Assembly (NCBI RefSeq): GCF_008274625.1
Contig: NZ_VTRU01000001.1
Span: 62,001 to 126,000 of the forward strand
DNA: 64,000 nt
Direction: 5' to 3'
From: Chryseobacterium panacisoli
GTDB taxonomy: Bacteria; Bacteroidota; Bacteroidia; Flavobacteriales; Weeksellaceae
In this document: positions 42,364 to 51,323 of the stretch, piece by piece
Numbering within the stretch: the stretch's first letter is position 1
Layout of the letters: each line of letters opens with the position of its first letter
Program-made: the position numbers and the translations under genes
Notes under the pieces: generated by a model
Seen by the model: only the letters and a program-made list of their open reading frames with translations
The model's database searches: none
What the model was told of the DNA's origin: nothing

Positions 42364-43914
42364 ATGTCAAAAAAAGTAAAGGATTTCGGAATCGAAAAAA
42401 CGCTGAAAAATTTAGGTATTAAAGAAGAGAACAAAGGTACCTCAACAGGCGGCAAATATTTCGCTTCAGGAAAGGTGATAGAAAGCATTTCTCCTGTGGA
42501 CGGAAAGTTGATCGCTAAAGTGAAGACTTCCGGAGAAAGTGATTATGACAAAGTAATTGAAACGGCTCAAAAGGCGTTTCAGGAATTCAGACTGATCCCG
42601 GCTCCCAAAAGAGGAGAGATCGTAAGACAGCTGGGCTTAAAATTAAGAGAATATAAAGATGATCTTGGTAAACTTGTTTCTTACGAAATGGGTAAATCAT
42701 TACAGGAAGGACTTGGAGAAGTTCAGGAGATGATTGACATCTGCGACTTTGCTGTAGGACTTTCAAGACAGCTTCAGGGGTACACGATGCACTCTGAAAG
42801 ACCTGGTCACAGAATGTATGAGCAATACCATCCGCTGGGAGTAGTAGGAATCATTACTGCATTCAACTTCCCGGTAGCCGTATGGTCCTGGAATACAGCA
42901 CTGGCTTGGATCTGTGGTAACGTTACCATCTGGAAGCCATCTGAAAAAACACCGCTTTGTGCCATTGCGTGCCAGAATATCATGATGGAAGTTATAAAGG
43001 AAAACAATCTTCCTGAAGGGGTTTCTAGTGTATTGGTATCAGATCACGAAATCGGACAGAAATTAGTGGATGATAAAAGAGTAGCGCTGGTATCTTTCAC
43101 AGGTTCTACAAGAGTAGGAAGAATGGTTTCTTCTAAAGTAGCAGAAAGATTCGGGAAATCTATCCTTGAATTAGGCGGAAACAACGCAATTATCATTACA
43201 AAAGAAGCTGATATTGATATGTCTATCATTGGAGCTGTTTTCGGAGCGGTAGGAACTGCAGGCCAGAGATGTACTTCAACAAGAAGACTGATTATCCACG
43301 AAAGTGTATATAACGAAGTGAAAACAAGATTAACAAAAGCTTACGGGCAGCTGAAAATCGGAAATCCATTGGATGAGAACAACCACGTAGGTCCTCTGAT
43401 TGATACGGATGCTGTAAACCAATACGAAGAAGCCATCAAGAAATGTAAAAAAGAAGGCGGGAAATTCGTTGTTGAAGGCGGAGTTTTAACCGGAAAAGAA
43501 TACGAATCCGGATGCTACGTGAAGCCTTGTGTTGCAGAAGTGAAGAACTCTTATGAGATCGTTCAGCATGAAACATTTGCACCGATCTTATATCTGATCA
43601 AATACAAAACACTGGAAGAAGCCATCGCCATTCAGAATGATGTTCCACAAGGACTATCTTCAGCGATCATGACTCAGAACTTAAGAGAAGCAGAATTATT
43701 CCTTTCTCATGCAGGTTCAGACTGTGGTATTGCCAACGTAAATATCGGAACTTCCGGTGCTGAAATTGGAGGAGCTTTCGGTGGTGAAAAAGAAACCGGA
43801 GGAGGAAGAGAGTCAGGATCAGACGCTTGGAAATACTATATGAGAAGACAAACCAATACTATCAATTATACCGCGCAACTTCCTTTAGCACAGGGTATTA
43901 AATTCGATTTATAA
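42364..43914 (+). CDS. aldehyde dehydrogenase, alpha-aminoadipic semialdehyde (ALDH7) type
   Basis: 516 residues. Catalytic Cys is in [13 protein letters not shown], the general-base Glu in [12 protein letters not shown], and the NAD site has [17 protein letters not shown]. The [21 protein letters not shown] end with the paired glycine-rich stretch is typical of antiquitin/ALDH7. The next gene is lysine 6-aminotransferase, whose product is the substrate expected here (aminoadipate semialdehyde / piperideine-6-carboxylate), so I assign oxidation to 2-aminoadipate. The corresponding Pseudomonas enzyme is AmaB. Confidence 0.9.
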   Translation: MSKKVKDFGIEKTLKNLGIKEENKGTSTGGKYFASGKVIESISPVDGKLIAKVKTSGESDYDKVIETAQKAFQEFRLIPAPKRGEIVRQLGLKLREYKDDLGKLVSYEMGKSLQEGLGEVQEMIDICDFAVGLSRQLQGYTMHSERPGHRMYEQYHPLGVVGIITAFNFPVAVWSWNTALAWICGNVTIWKPSEKTPLCAIACQNIMMEVIKENNLPEGVSSVLVSDHEIGQKLVDDKRVALVSFTGSTRVGRMVSSKVAERFGKSILELGGNNAIIITKEADIDMSIIGAVFGAVGTAGQRCTSTRRLIIHESVYNEVKTRLTKAYGQLKIGNPLDENNHVGPLIDTDAVNQYEEAIKKCKKEGGKFVVEGGVLTGKEYESGCYVKPCVAEVKNSYEIVQHETFAPILYLIKYKTLEEAIAIQNDVPQGLSSAIMTQNLREAELFLSHAGSDCGIANVNIGTSGAEIGGAFGGEKETGGGRESGSDAWKYYMRRQTNTINYTAQLPLAQGIKFDL

Positions 43915-43959
43915 AAGCTTTACTTAAAGCACTCAAAAAACATAAAAACTTAATAACCT

Positions 43960-44000
43960 GAATGATTAAATGCCTCATTCTCTGGATCATTTAATCATTC
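43960..44000. repeat. perfect 13-bp inverted repeat between the aldehyde dehydrogenase and lat genes
   Basis: GAATGATTAAATG (43960-43972) and CATTTAATCATTC (43988-44000) with a 15-base loop. No T run follows, but the hairpin could attenuate or stabilise the two-gene transcript. Related TTAATCATTC motifs occur at 45771-45780. Confidence 0.65.
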
Positions 44001-44027
44001 ATTTATTAAATCACACAACAATTTATT

Positions 44028-45353
44028 ATGGAACAGACATTAGATATAAAAGCAAATAAAGTAAAAGAAACAGTAGGAAGACATGTGCTGGCAGACGGTT
44101 TCGATTTTGTGATGGATATTGAAAAATCACATGGATCATGGCTTTATGATAAACTTACAGACAGAGAGTACCTGGATATGTTCTCTATGTTTGCATCAGC
44201 ATCTATCGGATACAATCACCCTTATCTTCTGGAAAGATCAGAATGGTTGGGAAGAATGGCTGTAAATAAACCTACTTTGGCTGACGTTTACTCAGAAGAA
44301 TACGCCCATTTCCTTGAAGTATTTGAAAGAGTAGTGATTCCTGAAGAATTACAATACGCTTTCTTTATCGAAGGCGGAACTATGGGTGTTGAAAATGCGA
44401 TGAAAGCATGCTTCGACTGGAAAACCCGCAAAAACTTTGCAAAAGGATTAGAAACAGAAGCAGGAATCTGTATTCACTTCAAACAGGCTTTCCATGGAAG
44501 AAGCGGTTATACTTTGAGCTTAACCAATACTTCGGATCCAAGAAAGTACCAATATTTCCCAATGTTCAACTGGCCGAGAATTTTAAATCCGAAATTAAAG
44601 TTCCCGATTACAGAAGAAAACCTTGAAGAAACAATCAAAAATGAAAACCTTGCTTTACTTCAGATTGAAGAGGCTATTCTGATGCACCCTGATAAAGTGG
44701 CTTGTATCATCATAGAACCTATTCAGGCCGAAGGAGGTGACAATCATTTCAGAGACGAATTCCTATTGGGATTAAGAAAAATCTGCGATGACAACGAAAT
44801 CTTACTTATTTTTGATGAAGTTCAGACAGGTATTGCCATTACAGGAAAAATGTGGGCATTCCAGCACTTTACAGCAAAACCGGATATCATTTCTTTCGGG
44901 AAAAAAGCTCAGGTTTGTGGTGTTTTAGCCAATAAAGAAAAGTTTGATGAAGTTCCGAATAACGTTTTCAGAGAAAGCTCAAGAATCAATTCTACATTCG
45001 GAGGAAACTTTATAGATATGCTTCGTTTCCAGTTGGTAATGGAGGTTATTGAAAAAGAAAACCTTGTGGAAAATGCAAGAGTTGTTGGAGATTTCTTATT
45101 GGAAAGCCTGAAAGCGCTTGCTGAAAAATATCCTGAAAAAATTTCAAATGCAAGAGGAAGAGGCCTGATGTGTGCTGTTGACTTGCCATCTGCAGAACAG
45201 AGAAATCACCTTATGAATGAGCTTTTCAAAGATGGATTAATCATTCTTCCGTGTGGAGATCAGTCTCTTCGTTTCAGACCTCATTTGAATGTGACAAAGG
45301 AAGAAATTCAACTTGCTCTGGACAAAATAGAAGGCAATATTAATAAAATTTAA
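44028..45353 (+). CDS. lat: L-lysine 6-transaminase
   Basis: 441 residues, class III aminotransferase. The PLP lysine is in DIISFGKKAQVCGVL; LIFDEVQTGIAITGKMWAFQ holds the PLP-contacting Asp; ACIIIEPIQAEGGDNHFRDE and RINSTFGGNFIDM also fit. It moves the epsilon amino group of lysine to 2-oxoglutarate, giving aminoadipate semialdehyde and glutamate. Together with the aldehyde dehydrogenase upstream it makes a two-step lysine degradation route to 2-aminoadipate, as known from Flavobacterium lutescens. Confidence 0.93.
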   Translation: MEQTLDIKANKVKETVGRHVLADGFDFVMDIEKSHGSWLYDKLTDREYLDMFSMFASASIGYNHPYLLERSEWLGRMAVNKPTLADVYSEEYAHFLEVFERVVIPEELQYAFFIEGGTMGVENAMKACFDWKTRKNFAKGLETEAGICIHFKQAFHGRSGYTLSLTNTSDPRKYQYFPMFNWPRILNPKLKFPITEENLEETIKNENLALLQIEEAILMHPDKVACIIIEPIQAEGGDNHFRDEFLLGLRKICDDNEILLIFDEVQTGIAITGKMWAFQHFTAKPDIISFGKKAQVCGVLANKEKFDEVPNNVFRESSRINSTFGGNFIDMLRFQLVMEVIEKENLVENARVVGDFLLESLKALAEKYPEKISNARGRGLMCAVDLPSAEQRNHLMNELFKDGLIILPCGDQSLRFRPHLNVTKEEIQLALDKIEGNINKI

Positions 45354-45414
45354 AACTCAGGAATTTGTAATTTTAAAAAAAATATCGTATATTTAGATAC
45401 TCAAACAATAGGAT

Positions 45415-45645
45415 ATGGAAAGAAGTACGAGAGTATCGGTTTATGTAAGTGATAACCCTTCAGAAATTCAGTTGGTTAAGTCTAAATTGGATGATGCGCA
45501 AATTACAAACACCGTTGAAAATAATTATCTTACGTTTACTACAACCCCCACGGCAACTTCGCTGAAGGTAATGGTAGATCTGGAAGATGAATCAAAAGCA
45601 TTTGAAATTATTGATGCTTACCTTCAACAAAGTGAAAATCAATAA
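45415..45645 (+). CDS. DUF2007 putative signal-transducing protein
   Basis: 76 residues, alpha/beta fold: RVSVYVSDNPSEIQLVKSKL, then a strand and VMVDLEDESKAFEIIDAYL. This matches the DUF2007 family, PII-like in fold, of unknown ligand. It lies 61 bases downstream of lat and ahead of a strong terminator, so it may be part of the lysine unit. Confidence 0.85.
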   Translation: MERSTRVSVYVSDNPSEIQLVKSKLDDAQITNTVENNYLTFTTTPTATSLKVMVDLEDESKAFEIIDAYLQQSENQ

Positions 45646-45677
45646 ACAATTTCATAATTTTAAATTTTACTACTTCG

Positions 45678-45709
45678 AACCGAAAATTAATCTTAATTAA
45701 TTTTCGGTT
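45678..45709 (+). terminator. terminator after the DUF2007 gene
   Basis: AACCGAAAATTAAT and ATTAATTTTCGGTT are perfect 14-base arms around CTTA, followed by TTTT. Confidence 0.9.
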
Positions 45710-45813
45710 TTTTAATTAATTACGAACCATTAAAAGATTATCCATTCAATTATTATTAGTTATCTAATTTTTAATCATTCAATCTTTTAATTTTTTAAAT
45801 CAAACGTTACAAA

Positions 45814-46326
45814 ATGAACCCAGAGATCAAATTAAGACAATCGCAAATTGAAGACAGAGACAGGATTTGGGAAATTATCCAGCAATCTATTGAAAGAAGA
45901 AGACAAGACGGAAGCACCCAATGGCAGAACGGATACCCTAATCTGGGGACGGTAGAAAGTGATATTGCTAAAGGTTTTGGACATGTTTTAACCGTAGACG
46001 GAGAAATTGCGGTATATGGAGCCCTTATTCTGAATGATGAACCAGCTTACAGTACCATTGAAGGAGCATGGTTAAGCGACGGTGAATTCGTAGTGGTTCA
46101 TAGAGTGGCTGTGGATGAGAAATTTGCTGGACAGGGAATGGTGAAGAAGTTTTTTGATCATATCGAAGAATTCACCAAATCCCATGGTATTCAGAGTATT
46201 AAAGTAGATACCAACCATGATAATATGGCCATGTTGAAAATCCTTGAAGGCAGAGGGTATTCCTACTGTGGAGAGGTTCTTTTAAGAGACGGAATGAGAA
46301 AAGCTTTTGAGAAGATTATAATTTAA
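45814..46326 (+). CDS. GNAT-family N-acetyltransferase
   Basis: 170 residues. Motif A is seen as VVHRVAVDEKFAGQGMVKKFF, with the acetyl-CoA pyrophosphate loop QGMVKK, followed by SIKVDTNHDNMAMLKILEGRG. The substrate is unknown. The upstream gap holds an AT-rich imperfect inverted repeat (ATTAAAAGATT at 45729 and AATCTTTTAAT at 45781). Confidence 0.88.
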   Translation: MNPEIKLRQSQIEDRDRIWEIIQQSIERRRQDGSTQWQNGYPNLGTVESDIAKGFGHVLTVDGEIAVYGALILNDEPAYSTIEGAWLSDGEFVVVHRVAVDEKFAGQGMVKKFFDHIEEFTKSHGIQSIKVDTNHDNMAMLKILEGRGYSYCGEVLLRDGMRKAFEKIII

Positions 46327-46398
46327 GCAAAAAGTTAAATCATCTTTCATTGAATTTTTAAACCGGGCTGTATTTATAAACTCTATCGGGTTTGTTCG

Positions 46399-46426
46399 TT
46401 TGGTTCTGAACTAATTTTTACTTTTG
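46399..46426 (+). promoter_or_regulatory. promoter and possible operator of the efflux operon
   Basis: TTTG (46399-46402), 16 bases, TACTTTTG (46419-46426) fits the Bacteroidota promoter with a short spacer. Within the spacer, TTGGTTC-T-GAACTAA is an imperfect inverted repeat, a likely site for the GbsR-type regulator encoded next. Confidence 0.6.
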
Positions 46427-46441
46427 TTCAAATTTTTATAT

Positions 46442-46897
46442 ATGCACCAGAGTATAGAAATTGATGAGAAAATTTTTCAGGATGCCGTAAGATTTTATGG
46501 CACCGTGTTCAGCTTACCTCCTTTAGCATCAAAAATCTATTCCTACCTTCTTTTTGACTATGAGAAAGTAGGAATTACTTTTGACGAATTTGTGGAAGTG
46601 CTCTCCGCGAGCAAAAGCTCCGTTTCTACCAGTATTTCATTATTGTTAAATGCTCAGCTTATAGTTGATCATAACAAAATGGATGAACGGAAACGGTATT
46701 TTTTCATCAATGATGAATACAAAAAAATACGATTCGAGAAAATTGTCCAGAAAATGCAGGACGAATTGAAACTATTAGATGATTTAAACAATTTTAAAAA
46801 AAGTAAAGACGATGGATACAATGAAAGAATAGAAGTTTACAAAGCACTCTTAAACAAAAACATAGAAAATATTCAGGAATCTCTTAATAAACTATAA
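46442..46897 (+). CDS. GbsR/MarR-type regulator of the RND efflux operon
   Basis: 151 residues from the ATG at 46442. The winged-helix part reads GTVFSLPPLASKIYSYLLFD, then ITFDEFVEVLSASKSSVSTS as the recognition helix region, a GbsR-like pattern. A basic wing (KMDERKRYFF) and a long C-terminal dimerisation helix follow. It is the first gene of the operon, one base before the adaptor gene, so it most likely controls the pump in response to a toxic compound. Confidence 0.9.
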   Translation: MHQSIEIDEKIFQDAVRFYGTVFSLPPLASKIYSYLLFDYEKVGITFDEFVEVLSASKSSVSTSISLLLNAQLIVDHNKMDERKRYFFINDEYKKIRFEKIVQKMQDELKLLDDLNNFKKSKDDGYNERIEVYKALLNKNIENIQESLNKL

Positions 46898-46898
46898 A

Positions 46899-48086
46899 AT
46901 GAATAATAAGCTAGTTATACTTTCCATTGCAGCGCTTTCACTGACTGCCTGCAAAAAAGAAGCTCCGAAACAGGATGGTGCCAAGCCGTATCCTGTGGTT
47001 TCCGTGGAGTCAAAAAATATAGTGGGTTATCAGACGTTTCCGGCTACCATCCAAGGTAGGGTAAACAATGATGTACGTGCAAAAATACAGGGATATATTA
47101 CCCAGGTATTGGTAGATGAGGGACAATATGTTACAAAAGGACAGCCTTTGTTCCGTTTGGAAACCAATATCCTGAACGAAAATGCTGCCGCTTCCAAAGC
47201 AGGAATCGGTGCAGCGGAATCCAATATTGCCGCTGCTCAGGCTTCTGTAAATGCTGCTCAGGTTGAAGTAAACAAATTAAAGCCTCTGGTTCAGAAAAAT
47301 ATTATCAGCAACGTACAGCTGCAGACTGCTCAGGCTCAGCTTGCTCAGGCGCAGGCTCAGTTACAACAGGCCAATGCTTCCAAAAGACAAGCACAAGCCA
47401 ATTATAAAGGTGTAGAAGCCAATATTGAATATTCTATCATTCGTGCGCCTATTTCAGGGGTGATCGGAAGACTGCCGTTAAAAGTAGGAAGTCTGGTAGG
47501 ACCGTCTGATCAGACTGCTCTGACAACGATTTCTGATACGTCTGAGATCTATGCTTACTTTGCAATGAATGAAAAAGAGTATTTTGATTTCCTTGAAAAG
47601 TCTCCGGGAGCTTCTATGCCTGAGAAAATCAAAAACCTGCCAATGGTGGAGCTTCAGCTGGCCAATGGAAGTCTTTATCCTGAAAAAGGGAAAATTGAAG
47701 CCATTACCGGTCAGATTGATCCTACAACAGGGACCATTCAGTTCAGAGTTGCGTTTTCCAATGCTCAGAAATTATTAAGCAATGGTAACAGTGGAACCAT
47801 CAGATTCCCTCAGCGTTATGATAATGTTCTTGTAGTTCCTGAAAGTGCTACTTATGAGCAGCAAGGTATTGTGTACGTATACAAAGTAGAAAAAGGAGAT
47901 ACTGCCAGAAACGTGGTTGTGAATGTTATTGACAGAATCGACAATCTGGCGCTTATCAAATCTGGAGTTAATAAAGGTGAAACAGTTGTCGCAGCTGGTA
48001 TCGGAAGTTTGAAACCGGGAACAGCAGTAAAACCAAAACCAATTAAAATGGATAGTCTTGTTCAATCAATAAAACCGAAATTCTAA
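46899..48086 (+). CDS. RND efflux periplasmic adaptor (AcrA/MexA-like) lipoprotein
   Basis: 395 residues. Lipoprotein signal ends ALSLTACKKE. The lipoyl part has FPATIQGRVNNDVRAKIQGY and VDEGQYVTKGQPLFRLE. The hairpin is alanine/glutamine-rich (QTAQAQLAQAQAQLQQANAS). The barrel domain has SIIRAPISGVIGRLPLKVGS. It joins the inner-membrane pump to the outer-membrane channel. The stop overlaps the pump start by one base (TAATG). Confidence 0.94.
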   Translation: MNNKLVILSIAALSLTACKKEAPKQDGAKPYPVVSVESKNIVGYQTFPATIQGRVNNDVRAKIQGYITQVLVDEGQYVTKGQPLFRLETNILNENAAASKAGIGAAESNIAAAQASVNAAQVEVNKLKPLVQKNIISNVQLQTAQAQLAQAQAQLQQANASKRQAQANYKGVEANIEYSIIRAPISGVIGRLPLKVGSLVGPSDQTALTTISDTSEIYAYFAMNEKEYFDFLEKSPGASMPEKIKNLPMVELQLANGSLYPEKGKIEAITGQIDPTTGTIQFRVAFSNAQKLLSNGNSGTIRFPQRYDNVLVVPESATYEQQGIVYVYKVEKGDTARNVVVNVIDRIDNLALIKSGVNKGETVVAAGIGSLKPGTAVKPKPIKMDSLVQSIKPKF

Positions 48087-51000
48087 TGATAAAAAACTTT
48101 ATTAACAGACCGGTTTTATCTACCGTAATCTCAATCCTGATTGTGATTCTCGGTGTGTTGGGACTGATCTCGTTACCGGTTACGCAGTATCCGGATATTG
48201 CACCACCTACAGTAAGTGTCTCCACAAACTATACGGGAGCCAATGCTGAGACGGTGATGAAAAGTGTAGTAGTACCTTTGGAAGAACAGATCAACGGGGT
48301 GGAAGGTATGGATTATATTACTTCCAGTGCCGGAAATGACGGTTCTGCTCAGATCCAGGTTTTCTTCAAACAAGGAATAGATCCCGATATTGCAGCGGTA
48401 AACGTACAGAACCGTGTGGCCAGAGCAACACCTCTTTTGCCGTCTGAAGTGACGCGTTCAGGGGTTGTAACTCAGAAGCAGCAAACGAGTGCCCTGATGT
48501 ATATGTCTTTCTATTCTGAAAATAAAGATCTTGATGACGTATACCTTCAGAACTTTTTGAATATTAATATTATTCCAAACCTGAAAAGGGTAAATGGTGT
48601 AGGGGATGCCAACGTTTTCGGAGGTAAAAACTACTCGATGAGAATCTGGCTGGATCCTGCAAAAATGGCTGCTTACAGCGTAACTCCTACCGATGTTACC
48701 AATGCCATCAACGAGCAGAGTAGAGAAGCCGCAGCGGGTTCTATCGGACAAAACAGCGGTAGTTCTTTTGAATATATCATCAAATATGTAGGTAAATTCA
48801 ACGATAAAGAACAATACGATAATATCATCATCAAATCTCTTGCAAACGGGCAAAACCTGATGCTGAAAGACGTTGCTAAAGTAGAACTGGCAGGACAGTC
48901 TTATACAGGAATCGGGGAAAACGGAAACAATCCTTCCATCAGTATGGGGATCTTCCAGACTCCGGGATCCAATGCACAGGAGATTATTAAAAATATCAAA
49001 GCCTATCTGAAATCAGCTGAGGGAACTTTTCCAAAAGGCGTAAAGTATACTTTCAACTTTGATACCAACGAATTCCTGGAAGCTTCTATTGAAAAGGTAG
49101 TACATACCCTGATTGAAGCCTTCATTCTGGTATTTATTGTCGTATATATTTTCCTACAGGACTTCAGATCTACGCTGATTCCGGCCATCGCGGTTCCGGT
49201 ATCTATTGTGGGAGCTTTCTTCTTCCTGAATCTCTTCGGATATTCATTGAACCTTTTAACCTTATTTGCACTGGTGCTGGCGATTGGTATTGTAGTGGAT
49301 GATGCCATCGTCGTCGTCGAGGCTGTTCATGCCAAGATGGAGCATGGTATTTCAGATGCTAAAAAAGCAACGGTAGAAGCGATGGATGAGATTACGGGAG
49401 CTATTATTTCTATTACTTTGGTAATGGCAGCAGTATTTATACCGGTAACGTTCATTACAGGACCTACAGGGGTATTCTACCAGCAGTTTGGTATTACGCT
49501 GATTATAGCCATTATCATTTCTGCTATTAATGCATTAACGCTGAGTCCGGTTTTATGTTCATTATTCCTGAAACCTCACGCCGAGCATCATAAAGAGTAT
49601 AAGAATTTAAATATTTTACAGAAGTTTTTCTACAAGTTTAATATTGCTTTTAAAACAACTACTGAACGTTACGGAAGAGGATTTGTATTCCTTTTAAGAC
49701 ATAAATGGGTTACCCTGATTATTTTTGCTATTACAGGAGGAATCTTATTCTGGGCAAGCAGCAGTATGAAGAAAGGGTTTGTACCTACAGAAGACAGAGG
49801 GATTATCTTTACCGATGTCCAGCTTCCTCCGGGAGCTTCTATGGAAAGAACTTACAACGCTTTGAAAACACTTCAGGCTAAGGCATTGAAAGTTCCGGGA
49901 GTACAGAATGTAACGATTTCTACGGGAAGAGGGTTCTTATCCGGAAACGGAAGTAACAACGGTCTTGCCTTTGTTAAGCTGAAACCATTTGAGGAAAGAA
50001 AAAAAGACGGACAGACTTCTGAAGATATCACCAAAAAATTATTTGGAATTGTAGGATCTGTTCCTGATGCTAAAGTGGTATTCTTCCAACCGCCAAGTGT
50101 ACCTGGGTTTGGTAACAGTGCAGGTTTTGAAATGGTATTGCTGGACAAGTCAGGTGGAGAATATGCTGATCTGGATGCTAAGACCAATGAATTCATCGGT
50201 AAGCTGATGCAGAGACCGGAAATTCAGTTTGCGCAGACTTCATTCAATACTAAATATCCTCAGTATCAGATGGAAATTAATGTTCCTCTGAGCAAGCAGC
50301 TTGGGGTTTCTGTAAATGACATCCTGTCTACCATGCAGGGATATATCGGAGGTATTTATACTGCCGACTTTACCAAGTATGGAAAACAGTTCAGAGTGAT
50401 GGTTCAGGCTCTTCCTGAAAACAGAAAGAACATCGAAAATCTGAACCAGCTTTATGTCAGAACAGGATCAGGTATCATGTCTCCGATTTCACAGTTTGTA
50501 ACATTGACAAAAGCATACGGACCACAATCTGTAAGCCGTTATAACCTGTTTACCTCAGTAAAGGTGACAGGAGCAAACAATGACGGATACAGCTCCGGGG
50601 ATGCGATTGCTGCAGTACAGCAGGTAGCTGATGAAACCCTGAATCAAAACTATGCTGTAGAATTTACAGGGCTGACCAGAGAAGAATTAAATTCAGGATC
50701 TCAGACCCTTCTGATTTTCGGGCTAAGTTTGATCTTCGTTTATTTCATCCTTTCTGCACAGTATGAAAGCTACATCCTTCCGCTGATCGTTATCATTTCT
50801 CTTCCTCTCGGGGTAATGGGAGCTTATTTCGGACAGAAGATCATGGGACTGGAAAATAATATTTACTTCCAGATTGCCCTGATCATGCTTGTGGGATTAC
50901 TGGCGAAAAATGCGATTCTTATTGTTGAATTTGCTGTTCAGAGAAGACATCACGGAGAAACCATTGTAATGTCAGCCATCAATGCAGCAAAAGCCAGAGT

Positions 51001-51232
51001 GAGACCTATCTTAATGACATCATTCGCCTTTATCTTCGGTTTATTGCCGTTAGTGCTGGCAAGTGGAATTGGTGCAGTAGGTAACAGATCCATCGCTACG
51101 GGTGCGGCAATCGGACTATTGATAGGAACTGTTTTGGGATTATTTGTAATTCCGGTTCTGTATGTGATCTTTGAAACACTGCAGGAAAAAATTAAACCTA
51201 TCAAAAAAGAAGAAATCAATTTAGCAGAATAA
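48086..51232 (+). CDS. RND multidrug efflux pump (AcrB-like, HAE1 family)
   Basis: 1048 residues with 12 membrane segments in two halves. Proton-relay aspartates are the DD in LAIGIVVDDAIVVVEAVHAK, and the N-terminus INRPVLSTVISILIVILGVL and VTQYPDIAPPTVSV are typical HAE1. LLPSEVTRSGVVTQKQ is the pore-domain signature. It exports hydrophobic compounds from the periplasm using the proton gradient. Length is normal and the frame is intact. Confidence 0.96.
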   Translation: MIKNFINRPVLSTVISILIVILGVLGLISLPVTQYPDIAPPTVSVSTNYTGANAETVMKSVVVPLEEQINGVEGMDYITSSAGNDGSAQIQVFFKQGIDPDIAAVNVQNRVARATPLLPSEVTRSGVVTQKQQTSALMYMSFYSENKDLDDVYLQNFLNINIIPNLKRVNGVGDANVFGGKNYSMRIWLDPAKMAAYSVTPTDVTNAINEQSREAAAGSIGQNSGSSFEYIIKYVGKFNDKEQYDNIIIKSLANGQNLMLKDVAKVELAGQSYTGIGENGNNPSISMGIFQTPGSNAQEIIKNIKAYLKSAEGTFPKGVKYTFNFDTNEFLEASIEKVVHTLIEAFILVFIVVYIFLQDFRSTLIPAIAVPVSIVGAFFFLNLFGYSLNLLTLFALVLAIGIVVDDAIVVVEAVHAKMEHGISDAKKATVEAMDEITGAIISITLVMAAVFIPVTFITGPTGVFYQQFGITLIIAIIISAINALTLSPVLCSLFLKPHAEHHKEYKNLNILQKFFYKFNIAFKTTTERYGRGFVFLLRHKWVTLIIFAITGGILFWASSSMKKGFVPTEDRGIIFTDVQLPPGASMERTYNALKTLQAKALKVPGVQNVTISTGRGFLSGNGSNNGLAFVKLKPFEERKKDGQTSEDITKKLFGIVGSVPDAKVVFFQPPSVPGFGNSAGFEMVLLDKSGGEYADLDAKTNEFIGKLMQRPEIQFAQTSFNTKYPQYQMEINVPLSKQLGVSVNDILSTMQGYIGGIYTADFTKYGKQFRVMVQALPENRKNIENLNQLYVRTGSGIMSPISQFVTLTKAYGPQSVSRYNLFTSVKVTGANNDGYSSGDAIAAVQQVADETLNQNYAVEFTGLTREELNSGSQTLLIFGLSLIFVYFILSAQYESYILPLIVIISLPLGVMGAYFGQKIMGLENNIYFQIALIMLVGLLAKNAILIVEFAVQRRHHGETIVMSAINAAKARVRPILMTSFAFIFGLLPLVLASGIGAVGNRSIATGAAIGLLIGTVLGLFVIPVLYVIFETLQEKIKPIKKEEINLAE

Positions 51233-51243
51233 AATTAAGATTT

Positions 51244-51316
51244 AAGAAATTAGAAGTTAGAAATTAGAGATGAGTCTAAAAACTAACTTCTAACTTCTAA
51301 ACTCTAACTTCTAATT
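51244..51316. repeat. TAGAAGTTAG-type intergenic repeat, copy 2
   Basis: Left part TTAGAAGTTAGAAATTAGA and right part CTAACTTCTAACTTCTAA plus CTCTAACTTCTAAT face each other as inverted repeats. It fills the 91-base gap between the pump and the outer-membrane channel genes. Related to 17968-18054. Could form a hairpin that lowers or protects the downstream message. Confidence 0.68.
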
Positions 51317-51323
51317 AAAAATA

